Below, piece by piece: positions 26,605 through 35,495 of a DNA stretch of 61,134 nt. The DNA lies in NCBI GenBank assembly GCA_045587385.1, contig JAZNCE010000095.1, forward strand, positions 1 through 61,134, written 5' to 3'. The stretch is from SVQP01 sp045587385 (GTDB lineage: Bacteria; Bacillota; Clostridia; Oscillospirales; CAG-272). The notes under the pieces are model-generated. The model saw nothing but the letters and a program-made list of their open reading frames with translations. It made no database searches and was not told the origin of the DNA. Every line of letters starts with the position of its first letter. Position 1 is the first letter of the stretch. A program made the position numbers and the translations under genes.

Positions 26605-27810
26605 ATGAAATTGAGTTTAGGAAATCAAATACGCACCAATCGCCGCCGCATGAACCTGACGCAAGAGCAGTTGGCGGAAAAATTCGGCACTTCCCCGCAA
26701 GCCGTTTCCAGATGGGAGAACGGCACGACCTACCCCGACATCGAAATGCTGCCTATGATCGCATCGTTTTTCGAAACCTCGATTGACGCGCTGCTTGGAT
26801 GTACCGAGGAGGAAAAACAAAAATTCTGCGCTGAGCTTCAAGCATCCTTTGAAGCCGCCGTTCGCGCGAAAGATGTTGAAAAAAGCATTGAGATGATGCG
26901 CGAAATTCGCCGCAATTTAAGAGAGTACCAAAACTATTGGTTTTGGGGATTATTCCGCGCAATTTGGGACACACGCCTATTCCACGACCCTAAAGTACTG
27001 GATGAAATGCGTCTTTTAGCAGAAGAGATCTTTGAGGTATGCCCCAAGGATGCGCATTTTGGAGTCATTGAAAACATGGCATCCATGGAGGATGACGCGC
27101 ACATCGACGCATTTTTGGACGCCTATGCAAGCCGCGAGGACATGGATCGCTCTGCGTTGCTGTTCCGCAGATACAAGATGCGCGAAGAGCTTGACAAGAT
27201 CGAGCCGATCAGGCAATCCATCTTATGGGGAGAGCTGGAACACATCACGACGGCGGCAAACGATTGGCATGAATATCTATGCAAAGACCCGCACCACTTT
27301 ATTTGGTTCTGCGAGACCCAGTTGGGCTATCTCAATGCTGTTAACTGCTTGCATCCCGACAAAAAACACTTGGTCAGTGGTGGGGCTGCGCCTGATATAT
27401 GGTGCGAGGCAAGACTCCAGCTCGGTCTGCGCTACGCCGCAGCCTTTGCAAAGCTGGGGGACACGGACGCCGCGTACGCGTCTTTTGAAGACATGGTCAA
27501 TCTCTTAGAGCAGCTGATGGCACTGATATCCCAAGAAGGATTAGAGGAATATGAGGATTTCGAAATGGGATGCCCTTCCCCCGCACTCAAGGGCTTTACG
27601 CTCAAATCGAGATACTATTGGTCTGAAAAGGGAGAAAAGGATTTTTGCATGATTCACGATAACGGCTGGGGCGTTTGGATCATCCCGAGTGACTACCGCG
27701 ATGCGGTCAAGCACGAATGGTTTGATTCTCTCAGAGCAGACAGACGGTTCGATCCGTTGTTCGAACGACTTGAAAAATGCGTGATATACAAAGAACAAGC
27801 AGAAGAATAA
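26605..27810 (+). CDS. XRE-family transcriptional regulator with large C-terminal domain
   Basis: The start chosen is ATG 26605 after GGAGAA; 401 residues. The N-terminal HTH (about 5-60) reads NQIRTNRRRMNLTQEQLAEK and SPQAVSRWENGTTYPD, a typical Cro/C1 domain. The rest (about 75-401) is a helical domain rich in Trp and Leu, perhaps TPR-like (EKSIEMMREIRRNLREYQ), ending with a short beta-like segment. This layout is common in clostridial single-component regulators whose signals are unknown. It has its own promoter, a possible operator and a terminator, so it appears monocistronic. Confidence 0.85.
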   Translation: MKLSLGNQIRTNRRRMNLTQEQLAEKFGTSPQAVSRWENGTTYPDIEMLPMIASFFETSIDALLGCTEEEKQKFCAELQASFEAAVRAKDVEKSIEMMREIRRNLREYQNYWFWGLFRAIWDTRLFHDPKVLDEMRLLAEEIFEVCPKDAHFGVIENMASMEDDAHIDAFLDAYASREDMDRSALLFRRYKMREELDKIEPIRQSILWGELEHITTAANDWHEYLCKDPHHFIWFCETQLGYLNAVNCLHPDKKHLVSGGAAPDIWCEARLQLGLRYAAAFAKLGDTDAAYASFEDMVNLLEQLMALISQEGLEEYEDFEMGCPSPALKGFTLKSRYYWSEKGEKDFCMIHDNGWGVWIIPSDYRDAVKHEWFDSLRADRRFDPLFERLEKCVIYKEQAEE

Positions 27811-27814
27811 AAAC

Positions 27815-27853
27815 AAAAGCCTCCGATATGGAAAACCCATGTCGGAGGTTTTT
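27815..27853 (+). terminator. Terminator of the XRE gene
   Basis: AAAGCCTCCGATATGG pairs with CCATGTCGGAGGTTTTT around a short A-rich loop and ends in a T-run. Confidence 0.82.
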
Positions 27854-28262
27854 ACTCTGTTTTGAGAAAATGCGGGATAAGTTCTTTGCAAGCAAATCAG
27901 CCACCGCTCCGCAGTATTGATAATGAGCGATATCAATACGTACCACTTATAACGATCTCGATTTGTATGGTCTTTCTTTCCGGAAACAACCAGTAATCAT
28001 GCCCCCCTCCGGGAGGGGGGATATAACGCGCTGCCCTGAGCCAAGCGCAGGGGGGAGAGCGCGAGGAGAAACGGTTTGCTCGAGTAATATCCTAACACAG
28101 GAAGTCAAGATGCAACACGCGCAGAAAATCATCGTATTCGCATTCTCCCCCTTTGAATATTCCCTTCGGGATATTTTCCATCCCCCTCCCGGAGGGGGAC
28201 TTATTTAGGAGTCCGCCTTCACAGACAAAATTTCGCCAACGGCACAAGATCACCCGTGCATC
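27854..28262. other. Gene-free interval with two CCCCCTCC/GGAGGGGG hairpins
   Basis: No convincing gene. Near-identical GC hairpins stand at 28002-28020 and 28182-28199, and a TATTCCCTTCGGGATA hairpin at about 28157-28174. The pair frames about 200 bp and looks like a small interspersed repeat. The HAD gene ends just to the right with no clear terminator. Confidence 0.45.
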
Positions 28263-28919
28263 TCACATCCCTGCAAAAATCTCTACCAACTCGCTTGGCT
28301 TCTCCACCAGCACCTTGGCACCTGCGGCACGCAGCACGTCCTCTGCGCGATAGCCCCAGGTTACGCCCACGGGCAGGCAGCCGGCATTGATGGCGGTCAT
28401 CATATCCACGTCGCTGTCGCCCACAAAGGCACATTCCTCGGGGGCAACGCCAAGCGTGCGGCAAATCTCCCACACCGCCGTGGGATCGGGCTTTGTGGGC
28501 ACGCCCTCGATCTGCCCCTGCGCGATCTTGACCGTGCCCGCGGGCAGCAGCTGTGCGGCAAGCCCCTTGACCATTCTGTCCTGCTTGTTGGAGAGAATGG
28601 CAAGCGCGTACTTCTCTTTCAGCGCGCACATCGCCTCCACCATGCCGTCATAGCACAAATTTGTATAGGTATAGGTCTGATCGTACATGCCCTGATAAAC
28701 GTCCAGTGCCTCGTCCACGCGTGCGGGGTCTGCGCTCACGCTCTCGGGCAACGCTTGCCTGATCAGCTCGCGCGCACCGTGGTTGATAAAGCGGCGGATA
28801 TCCGCATCGGTATGCGTGGGGTAACCAAACTGCTCCATGGTCATATTCACGCCCTCGCGGATGGCGGAAATCGTGTCCGCAACCGTGCCGTCCAAATCAA
28901 AAATAATGGCTTTTATCAT
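28263..28919 (-). CDS. HAD-superfamily phosphatase, phosphoglycolate phosphatase-like
   Basis: The start chosen is ATG 28919 (MIKAIIFDLDGTVADT) after AGGGGAA; 218 residues. It shows the HAD motifs FDLDGT with nucleophile Asp and general acid Asp, LAILSNKQ (motif II), Lys in PTKPDP (motif III) and FVGDSDVDM (motif IV), with a helical C1 cap (about 17-85). The closest named group is Gph/PpaX-like phosphatases acting on phosphoglycolate or pyrophosphate. Substrate cannot be fixed from sequence. It has a perfect consensus promoter and stands alone. Confidence 0.88.
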   Translation of the reverse strand: MIKAIIFDLDGTVADTISAIREGVNMTMEQFGYPTHTDADIRRFINHGARELIRQALPESVSADPARVDEALDVYQGMYDQTYTYTNLCYDGMVEAMCALKEKYALAILSNKQDRMVKGLAAQLLPAGTVKIAQGQIEGVPTKPDPTAVWEICRTLGVAPEECAFVGDSDVDMMTAINAGCLPVGVTWGYRAEDVLRAAGAKVLVEKPSELVEIFAGM

Positions 28920-28949
28920 ATCAGTTCCCCTTGGTTGATTTCTGCCTAC

Positions 28950-28978
28950 ATTATAACATACCCACGCGGTTTTGTCAA
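28950..28978 (-). promoter_or_regulatory. Consensus promoter of the HAD phosphatase gene
   Basis: Minus strand TTGACA (28973-28978), 17-bp spacer, TATAAT (28950-28955): a perfect sigma-A consensus. Confidence 0.88.
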
Positions 28979-29052
28979 TTTTGCACAAGCGATTTCTCGC
29001 AAATTTTGTAAAAATCATGATTTCACATCTGTTTTTTGTGCAAAATATATGG

Positions 29053-29067
29053 TATAATAAATATAAT
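29053..29067 (+). promoter_or_regulatory. Possible -10 boxes for typA
   Basis: Two TATAAT hexamers (29053-29058 and 29062-29067) precede typA in an AT-rich region; neither has a good -35 box at 17 bp. Confidence 0.45.
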
Positions 29068-29104
29068 CGTGAATTATGCCAAAATTTGAGTATAGGGGTA
29101 GAAT

Positions 29105-30952
29105 ATGATCAGAAACGATTTGAGAAACATTGCAATCATCGCGCACGTTGACCACGGCAAGACCACCTTGGTTGACGGACTTTTGCAGCAGGGCGGCATT
29201 TACCGCGACAACCAGGAGACCGTGACCCGCGTTATGGACTCGGGTGCACTTGAAAAGGAGCGCGGCATTACCATTCTTGCAAAGAATACCGCAGTACATT
29301 ACAAGGATACCAAGATCAACATCATCGACACCCCCGGACACGCCGACTTTGGCGGCGAGGTGGAGCGCGTGCTCAAGATGGTCAGCGGCGTGATTCTGCT
29401 GGTTGACGCAGCAGAGGGCCCCATGCCTCAGACCCGTTTCGTGCTGCAAAGAGCGCTGGAGCTCAACCACCGCGTCATCGTTTGCATCAACAAGATCGAC
29501 AAGCCCGACGCGCGCCTTGGCGAGGTTGAGGACGAGATTTTGGAGCTTCTGATCGACCTCAACGCAAGCGACGAGCAGCTTGACTCCCCCATGCTGTACT
29601 GCTCGGGCAGAGAGGGCAAGGCATCCTTTGACCCCGACAACCTGGGCGACGACCTCACCCCCTTGTTTGAAACCATCGTAGACTACATCCCCGCTCCCGA
29701 GGGCGACGAGGACGGCGAGCTGCAGCTGCTGGTTTCCTCTATCGACTACAACGACTTCGTCGGCAGAATCGGTATCGGCAGAATCGAGCGCGGCAGCCTC
29801 AAGGTCAACCAGGACGCGCTGATCACCAACTTCTACTCCGAAGCAGCCCCCAAGAAGATCCGTATCGTGACCGTGATGCAGATCGACGGCCTGAGCCGCG
29901 TGCCCGTTGAAGAGGCAAAGGTTGGCGATATCGTATGCTTCTCCGGTGCAGGCGAGATCTCGATCGGTGACACCATCACCTCGACCACCTGCCCCGAGCC
30001 CCTTGAGTTCGTCAAGGTCAGCGAGCCCACCATGGAAATGACCTTCGCGGTCAACAATTCTCCTCTGGCAGGCAAGGAGGGCAAGTTCGTCACCTCCCGT
30101 CAGATCCGCGACAGACTCTACCGCGAGCTGCTCAAGGACGTTTCCCTGCGCGTTTCCGACGGTGACACCACCGACGAATTCCGCGTTGCGGGCAGAGGCG
30201 AGATGCACCTTTCCATTCTGCTTGAAACCATGCGCCGTGAGGGCTTTGAGCTGGCTTGCTCCAACCCCCGCGTGCTGCTCCGGGAAATCGACGGCGAAAA
30301 GTGCGAGCCTATGGAGCGCGTGACGCTGGACGTGCCCAACGAGTACGTTGGTGCCGTTGTGGAAAAGCTGGGTCAGCGCAAGGGCGACCTCTTGGAAATG
30401 AATCCCCTTGGCTCGGGCAACCGCATGAGAATTGAGTACCTCATCCCCTCCCGCTGCCTGTTCGGCTACCGCTCCGAGTTCTTGACCGCAACCCACGGCG
30501 AGGGTACCATCAACACCATCTTTGCAGGCTACGAGCCCTACCGCGGTGAGATCACCATGAAGTTCACAGGCTCTCTGATCGCATCCGAGGCAGGCGAGAC
30601 CACCCGTTACGGTCTGTACCAGACCCAGGAGCGCGGCAGACTGTTCGTAGGACCTCAGACCGCCGTGTACGAGGGCATGATCGTGGGCGAGAACCCCAAG
30701 AACGACGACATTGCCGTCAACCCCTGCAAGGAAAAGCACCTGACCGCTATCCGTTCCGCCGGCGCGGACGAAAAGCTGCTGCTCACGCCCCCCATCATCA
30801 TGACCTTGGAGGAAGCGATCGAGTACATCACCGACGACGATCTGATCGAGATCACCCCCAAGTCCATCCGTCTGCGCAAGAAGATCCTGAATACCGAGCT
30901 GCGTATGAAGGAAATGATGCGCAAGCGCCGCGCAATGGAGCAGGGTAAATAA
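29105..30952 (+). CDS. typA: Ribosome-associated GTPase TypA/BipA
   Basis: A 615-residue translational GTPase of EF-G type needed for ribosome assembly and stress growth. G motifs: IAHVDHGKTTL (G1, about 12-22), RGIT (G2), DTPGHADFGGEV (G3), INKIDKPDAR (G4). After the beta-barrel domain II come EF-G-like domains III and V and the BipA-specific C-terminal domain (GDLLEMNPLGSGNRMRIEYLIPSR is the boundary region). Length is standard. It is monocistronic, closed by a strong bidirectional terminator. Confidence 0.97.
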   Translation: MIRNDLRNIAIIAHVDHGKTTLVDGLLQQGGIYRDNQETVTRVMDSGALEKERGITILAKNTAVHYKDTKINIIDTPGHADFGGEVERVLKMVSGVILLVDAAEGPMPQTRFVLQRALELNHRVIVCINKIDKPDARLGEVEDEILELLIDLNASDEQLDSPMLYCSGREGKASFDPDNLGDDLTPLFETIVDYIPAPEGDEDGELQLLVSSIDYNDFVGRIGIGRIERGSLKVNQDALITNFYSEAAPKKIRIVTVMQIDGLSRVPVEEAKVGDIVCFSGAGEISIGDTITSTTCPEPLEFVKVSEPTMEMTFAVNNSPLAGKEGKFVTSRQIRDRLYRELLKDVSLRVSDGDTTDEFRVAGRGEMHLSILLETMRREGFELACSNPRVLLREIDGEKCEPMERVTLDVPNEYVGAVVEKLGQRKGDLLEMNPLGSGNRMRIEYLIPSRCLFGYRSEFLTATHGEGTINTIFAGYEPYRGEITMKFTGSLIASEAGETTRYGLYQTQERGRLFVGPQTAVYEGMIVGENPKNDDIAVNPCKEKHLTAIRSAGADEKLLLTPPIIMTLEEAIEYITDDDLIEITPKSIRLRKKILNTELRMKEMMRKRRAMEQGK

Positions 30953-30990
30953 AAAAAAAGGACTCTCCCAATGTGGGAGAGTCCTTTTTT
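30952..30990 (+). terminator. Bidirectional terminator between typA and the convergent surface operon
   Basis: A perfect 17-bp stem (30954-30970 with 30974-30990), ATG loop, T-runs on both strands. It serves typA and the minus-strand gene ending at 31033. Confidence 0.88.
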
Positions 30991-31032
30991 CAACACAAGT
31001 AATAGCCGCAGGTGCGCCTGTTCTGACAAATT

Positions 31033-33609
31033 TTACGCACTATCCTCACGCCGTTTCGGATTTACCAGTATCACTTGCCCCAACTGCAAGCTTTGCGTTG
31101 CAACGGGATCAGATTCCGTCCATTGTACGGTAAATGCGTTGCTCGGATCGGTTTCCGTGTGCGTCATGACCTTATTGGCTGTTCTCTCGTAAGTCATTGT
31201 TAGACCGTCGTGATCCATGTCAGTAGGCATGTCGATCTCAAAAACAGTAACCTTATAGCCGTTGGTGCTGTTAATATCCTTGCCATTAACTGGAATCTGC
31301 ACAAGATTGTTCATATTTACAAAGGTCACACCGTTGATGCTGTGCGTTGCCTCTGTTCCTGTGGTATCCTCTGTTGATTGATCACCGTTTGCGCCAATGT
31401 CAAGATACAAAAGAGAAGCACCGTATGTTCCGCCGTCGTCGGTTATAGAACCAATTGCATAATCACCCGCATTCAAGGGAATTTCAAAGTAATACGCCGC
31501 ACCGACCTCGTCCAGCATCAACATTTCGCTAATATTGTATACCAACTTATAGTCATAACCCGTTTTTGCTTTCGCACTATCTACGTCAGTAAGGTTATAG
31601 ATATATTCAATAAATTGGTTTTCGTTATCAGGGTCAACCACTTTGTGTATCGTATTGATCAAATAGCAATCAGTAATCTTGTGAGTCTGAGAATCTCTGT
31701 CAACCTTCAATACTCTGAACATGGTATGCATCGGGCCATTGACATTTGTGGGATTTGTATTATATGCAGAATACGTACCAGCTATAGCAGTAACAATACC
31801 CGCTTCGCAAAGGGTGAAATTGATTGCTCCATTTATCAGCTCGTAGCCATCTTTCTCCGTGCCGCCAATCATAATATCATTTGCCGCAGTAACACGATCC
31901 TCGTCTCCATCAACAATATTTTTGTAATCAATTTTAGAATTGAACTGAATCCCCTGCAAATATTGGAGTTGTTTGCTGGCATTCATAAAAGCTTGACGCA
32001 CACCGGTGTCTTGATCACCATTATTTTGCTCATATTTTTCAAAGCCTAATTGGCTCCAACTTTCAAATGGTAGCCCAGATGTTGATAACCAAGTAGAAGC
32101 GTTTTCATTATAACTGTCTTTAATGACATAGGTTGTTCCTTCGGGAGTTATGGTAAGCATCTGTAGATTAGCCTCGTTGTTTGGAAAAAGCACGCTTTGA
32201 CTTACACTTGTAGTAATAGACTTAAAAATGCCTACACTGGAGACCACATTTTTCATTGCATAACCCGCAACATAGTCCATTCTTAAATTAATGTAAGAAT
32301 TCATACCCGCTACAGACTCGCCGCTTGTTCTTGAACCTCCACCAACTATATACGCGCTATTTGTTGACAATACCTCTTCCACATTGGCATCCTTGTTATC
32401 CAAATAATACTGACTTGTATCAAGCGTTATTGTCGCAGTCGAGTTGGCACTTTTTCTATGGGTGGCTGTTGTCGGTGACTCAAACATCTTCGGGTCAACC
32501 GTTATAGGCATGACTGTCCCCTGCAAAAACGATGCACTCAATCTAGTAGAATCTCGGAACGAAGCAGCAATTGTGTTCTCATCATAAGCATTAAAGTAGC
32601 CACTATAATCAAACGCATTAATATAATAATTTTTATTATCCTCAGTTGTTAGGCCAACGGCACCAACTATATACGCAATCCTCTTTCGCAACTCTTGCAT
32701 ATTAATCGAACCGCCCCAGCCGACGCCGCTATCGGGATCATCGCTATCCCCCCAAGTTTTCTTGGGGACATCTATCCAAAATACGTTTGCATCGTTACAT
32801 TCACCAATCAGAGAGTAAGAAGAAATCAGGCTGGTGATTTTCACAACCGCGGAATCGGTAAGCGGACGAACGTTCTCGCCCAACACAATGGAGCTTTTAC
32901 CTATACCAACGTTACCGACAGAGCCATTTACATAGCCTGCCAAAAGACCGATCAAAGACGTTGTACTCTCGGTTCTGACAGTCAAGTTTTCCAAAAACAA
33001 ATCGTGCACAGAGTTGACGCGCGATCTGAAATCCGCATTTTCGTCTTCTTGGATCAGTTTCTTCTGCATATCTTCGGAAACTGCACCAACCACGCCAAAA
33101 AAGCCTATGATCGAGGTGGTGGTTTCATTAATCGTCGTCACCGAGAGAGGACGCTCTACGATACCGCCCGTATTCGTGCTCAGATAATTGGATACGGTCA
33201 GATTTTGAATGCACACGCCGTTTCCATCAAAATGTCCGACGAAAGGATTATCCGTCGTTCCGATGGGAGGAAGCACCAGACCGTCCACGTCGATCACATT
33301 GTCTGCGTTACCGTCATCAAGGTCTTCCAACTTGAAATAATATTGCGTTATTTTTTCAGTTTTCTCGTCCACCTTGTTCAGCTCACCCAGATACTGCAGC
33401 CATGCAAGGTTGTACAAATGTCGGGGTGTGGAAATCACGAACGGGTTTCCCGACGAGCCATCACCACTTCTGAAATATCCCGTAATCGCGCTTGCAGTCA
33501 AATTGTCGTTGTCAATATATGAAATGTTAGCAAACCAAGCTAAGGTCGTGGAAATAGAAACCAAAAAAATACTTACTGCAAGCAGAATCAATATAGCTGA
33601 CTTTTTCAT
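31033..33609 (-). CDS. Large exported protein with SipW/TasA-type N-terminus, function unknown
   Basis: An 858-residue secreted protein of AT-rich codon usage, unlike its neighbours. The N-terminus MKKSAILILLAVSIFLVSIS ends in TTLAWFANI, resembling the (G/T)TxA(W/Y)F motif of signal peptides cleaved by SipW-type signal peptidases on TasA/CalY-like matrix proteins. No known catalytic domain is recognised. Parts such as STPRHLYNLAWLQYLGE and NPFVGHFDGNGVCIQNLTV resemble GLUG-like or beta-helix surface proteins. No lipobox, LPxTG or C-terminal helix is seen. It is the second gene of an operon (26-bp gap) behind a similar exported protein and a c-di-GMP-I riboswitch. A biofilm or surface-fibre role is inference. 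Confidence 0.7.
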   Translation of the reverse strand: MKKSAILILLAVSIFLVSISTTLAWFANISYIDNDNLTASAITGYFRSGDGSSGNPFVISTPRHLYNLAWLQYLGELNKVDEKTEKITQYYFKLEDLDDGNADNVIDVDGLVLPPIGTTDNPFVGHFDGNGVCIQNLTVSNYLSTNTGGIVERPLSVTTINETTTSIIGFFGVVGAVSEDMQKKLIQEDENADFRSRVNSVHDLFLENLTVRTESTTSLIGLLAGYVNGSVGNVGIGKSSIVLGENVRPLTDSAVVKITSLISSYSLIGECNDANVFWIDVPKKTWGDSDDPDSGVGWGGSINMQELRKRIAYIVGAVGLTTEDNKNYYINAFDYSGYFNAYDENTIAASFRDSTRLSASFLQGTVMPITVDPKMFESPTTATHRKSANSTATITLDTSQYYLDNKDANVEEVLSTNSAYIVGGGSRTSGESVAGMNSYINLRMDYVAGYAMKNVVSSVGIFKSITTSVSQSVLFPNNEANLQMLTITPEGTTYVIKDSYNENASTWLSTSGLPFESWSQLGFEKYEQNNGDQDTGVRQAFMNASKQLQYLQGIQFNSKIDYKNIVDGDEDRVTAANDIMIGGTEKDGYELINGAINFTLCEAGIVTAIAGTYSAYNTNPTNVNGPMHTMFRVLKVDRDSQTHKITDCYLINTIHKVVDPDNENQFIEYIYNLTDVDSAKAKTGYDYKLVYNISEMLMLDEVGAAYYFEIPLNAGDYAIGSITDDGGTYGASLLYLDIGANGDQSTEDTTGTEATHSINGVTFVNMNNLVQIPVNGKDINSTNGYKVTVFEIDMPTDMDHDGLTMTYERTANKVMTHTETDPSNAFTVQWTESDPVATQSLQLGQVILVNPKRREDSA

Positions 33610-33635
33610 ATTCTATCTCCTTTCTGAAATTTCCA

Positions 33636-34424
33636 TTAACTAATGCAGATCGTAAAATCGCATGTAAACCCGACTTGAGAATCAACTCCAAGCTCAATAC
33701 TATTGCTCATAAGCAAGGTATTTACTACATCCATCACATATGCCGTCGATTCTTCGTAGTAATCAATGATGATATAAATACATTTGGGCGTTTTGTCACT
33801 CACGTCCAACGTAACGATATTGGTTTGCTGATCAAATTCAAACCCGACACCATCTTGCTTGCGCTCTGCAAAGCGAAGCACTTGCGTGTTCGCATCTGAA
33901 ATCTTGTAAGTGCCGCTCGCATCAGTCGCATCAGTCGCTTCCGTAGCAACACGAATCTCTACTATAGATGACAAGGGATTGTCTAACGCTGCAATTGTAC
34001 CTTCGGTAATATATTTTTTGGTATTGGTGGTAGCGTATATTCTCGCGCTCTCCAAATCGCTTTTCAGTGTCACCTTAAGCATAATCTGTCTTAACGCGAT
34101 CAACTCAGAAAAGGTCTCCAATTTTGCGTTTGCTTTGTCAGTGGCGGCAAACTCATAAACATTATAGCTTTGCTCATTAGATATGACACTCGAGATGGCG
34201 GAAATCTTGAAATACTCCACGCTCTCAACAACCCCCTCGGGTGCAGCTACGTTCACCGCCATTCCCTGTGCCTCAACTTCGGTATTGTTGGAAAACCAGC
34301 CGAGCGTTTTATCAATATTCAAGAAGACGGCAAACACGAGAGTGAGAGCCAAGCCGGTTTTGATCAGCGTCCACGCTGCGGCATATTTCGGCTGTTTCAA
34401 AAGCTCTTTTATTTTGCCCGACAC
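33636..34424 (-). CDS. Exported protein with TasA-like N-terminus, function unknown
   Basis: The start chosen is GTG 34424, 7 nt after GGAGG; the upstream ATG (34439) overlaps that ribosome binding site. The 262-residue product has a basic cytoplasmic N-tail of about 25 residues, a hydrophobic segment (LALTLVFAVFLNID) and the motif TLGWFSNN, again like SipW-dependent signal peptides. The remainder is a beta-rich, Thr/Ala/Asp-rich domain of about 200 residues, roughly the size of TasA/camelysin proteins, but no family is certain. It is the first gene after a c-di-GMP-I riboswitch, so its expression should follow cellular c-di-GMP. No SipW-type peptidase lies in the window. Confidence 0.68.
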   Translation of the reverse strand: MSGKIKELLKQPKYAAAWTLIKTGLALTLVFAVFLNIDKTLGWFSNNTEVEAQGMAVNVAAPEGVVESVEYFKISAISSVISNEQSYNVYEFAATDKANAKLETFSELIALRQIMLKVTLKSDLESARIYATTNTKKYITEGTIAALDNPLSSIVEIRVATEATDATDASGTYKISDANTQVLRFAERKQDGVGFEFDQQTNIVTLDVSDKTPKCIYIIIDYYEESTAYVMDVVNTLLMSNSIELGVDSQVGFTCDFTICIS

Positions 34425-34457
34425 GGTCTCACCTCCCATTATAATAAAAAAAGCTGC

Positions 34458-34477
34458 AAAAAAGCATAGTTACGCTT
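34458..34477 (-). terminator. Expression-platform terminator of the c-di-GMP riboswitch
   Basis: On the minus strand AAGCGT pairs with ATGCTT (6 bp, AACT loop) and is followed by a U-run, directly after the aptamer and about 35 nt before the gene start. Confidence 0.6.
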
Positions 34478-34478
34478 G

Positions 34479-34552
34479 ATTGCAACTGGCTGGCCTATTT
34501 TTCAAGGTCCCTATAGCTTTGCGTCCTTGTCTTGCGGCAAGTTTGCCCTAGT
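34479..34552 (-). promoter_or_regulatory. c-di-GMP-I (GEMM-I) riboswitch aptamer
   Basis: Read on the minus strand the leader contains AGGGCAAACTTGCCGCAAG, then GGACGCAAAGC, then TAGGCCAGCCAGTTGCA. AGGGCAAAC and GGACGCAAAGC are the hallmark conserved blocks of GEMM-I RNAs. The P2 arm closes on a GCAA (GNRA) tetraloop, as in the class, and the second arm ends in the GCCAGUUGC segment. It lies between a consensus promoter and a terminator-like hairpin just before the exported-protein operon. Ligand specificity (c-di-GMP or cGAMP) is not resolved by eye. Confidence 0.9.
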
Positions 34553-34580
34553 AATGATCAAAATGTATGATATATACTCT

Positions 34581-34609
34581 ATTGTAACATGTTTATGCAC
34601 AAATGTCAA
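34581..34609 (-). promoter_or_regulatory. Promoter of the riboswitch-controlled operon
   Basis: Minus strand TTGACA (34604-34609), 17-bp spacer, TACAAT (34581-34586). The predicted transcript starts near 34574, about 20 nt before the aptamer. Confidence 0.85.
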
Positions 34610-34677
34610 GACTTATGCCGAAAAAAATGAGAAGTGCCGGAACGCGGAAAAAATTCCGCCCTGCGCAAGGGCTGCAC

Positions 34678-34706
34678 TTGACACGGCAGCTCTTACAAGG
34701 TATAAT
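34678..34706 (+). promoter_or_regulatory. Promoter of the sugar isomerase/dehydrogenase pair
   Basis: TTGACA (34678-34683), 17-bp spacer, TATAAT (34701-34706), a perfect consensus 27 bp before the gene. Confidence 0.88.
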
Positions 34707-34733
34707 GAAGGTATTACGTAAGGAGGTGACGCT

Positions 34734-35495
34734 ATGAAGTCGATCCAACACCGCGCGGGGCTGGTTTCGGTCTCCTTCCGCGCGCACGCGCCGCGCGAGA
34801 TTCTTTGCGCGATGCGGGATGCGGGGCTTTCCTTGATTGAGTGGGGCAGCGACGTGCACGCGCCCTGCCATGACGTGGCGCGGCTTGACGAGCTTGCCCT
34901 GCTCATGCGCGAGTTTGGCGTGGCGTGCAGCTCCTACGGCACGTATTTTCGGCTCGGGGCGACTCCGATGAGCGAGCTTGGGCACTACGTCCTTGCCGCC
35001 GAGCGGCTGGGCACGGACACCTTACGCGTGTGGTGCGGCACGAAATCGGGCGCGGACATGACCGAGGATGAGATCACTTCCCTGCTTGCCGCTTGCCGCG
35101 CGGCGGCTGCATTGGCAGAGGCACACGGCGTGACCATTTGCACCGAATGCCACCGCGGCACGTTCACAGAGCGCGCCGAGGATGCGCTGTACTTGATGCA
35201 AGCGGTCAATTCCCCGCATTTTCGCACCTACTGGCAGCCTTTCCAATGGTGCACGGTGGAGCAAAATATGCAATATTTGCGCGCACTTGCGCCCTACGTG
35301 ACCCACCTGCACGTGTTTCAATGGAAGGGCGACGCGCGTTTTCCGCTTGCCGAGGGCGTGCGCGAATGGCAGGGCTACCTTTCCCTGCTTGACGCTCCGC
35401 ACACTCTGCTGCTTGAATTTATGCCGGACGACCGCCTATCCTCGCTGAGCACCGAGGCGGACGCGCTGCGCGCCATTATGGGGGAAACGATATGA
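34734..35495 (+). CDS. Xylose isomerase-like TIM-barrel (AP endonuclease 2 family) protein
   Basis: A 253-residue sugar phosphate isomerase/epimerase-type barrel. It shows the family pattern of scattered metal-binding acidic and His residues: Glu in LIEWGSDVH, Glu/His in VTICTECHRGTF, and HLHVFQW near residue 190. Glu at LLLEFMPDD fits the last metal ligand. AGGAGGTGA precedes the ATG. Its end overlaps the next gene by 4 bases (ATGA). Substrate unknown; such genes commonly act on keto-sugars or inositol-like compounds. Confidence 0.8.
   Translation: MKSIQHRAGLVSVSFRAHAPREILCAMRDAGLSLIEWGSDVHAPCHDVARLDELALLMREFGVACSSYGTYFRLGATPMSELGHYVLAAERLGTDTLRVWCGTKSGADMTEDEITSLLAACRAAAALAEAHGVTICTECHRGTFTERAEDALYLMQAVNSPHFRTYWQPFQWCTVEQNMQYLRALAPYVTHLHVFQWKGDARFPLAEGVREWQGYLSLLDAPHTLLLEFMPDDRLSSLSTEADALRAIMGETI

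Noticed and set aside
31033..34609. Prophage or integrated plasmid
   Set aside because: The segment is AT-rich, but no integrase, structural phage gene, replication gene or attachment site is seen.
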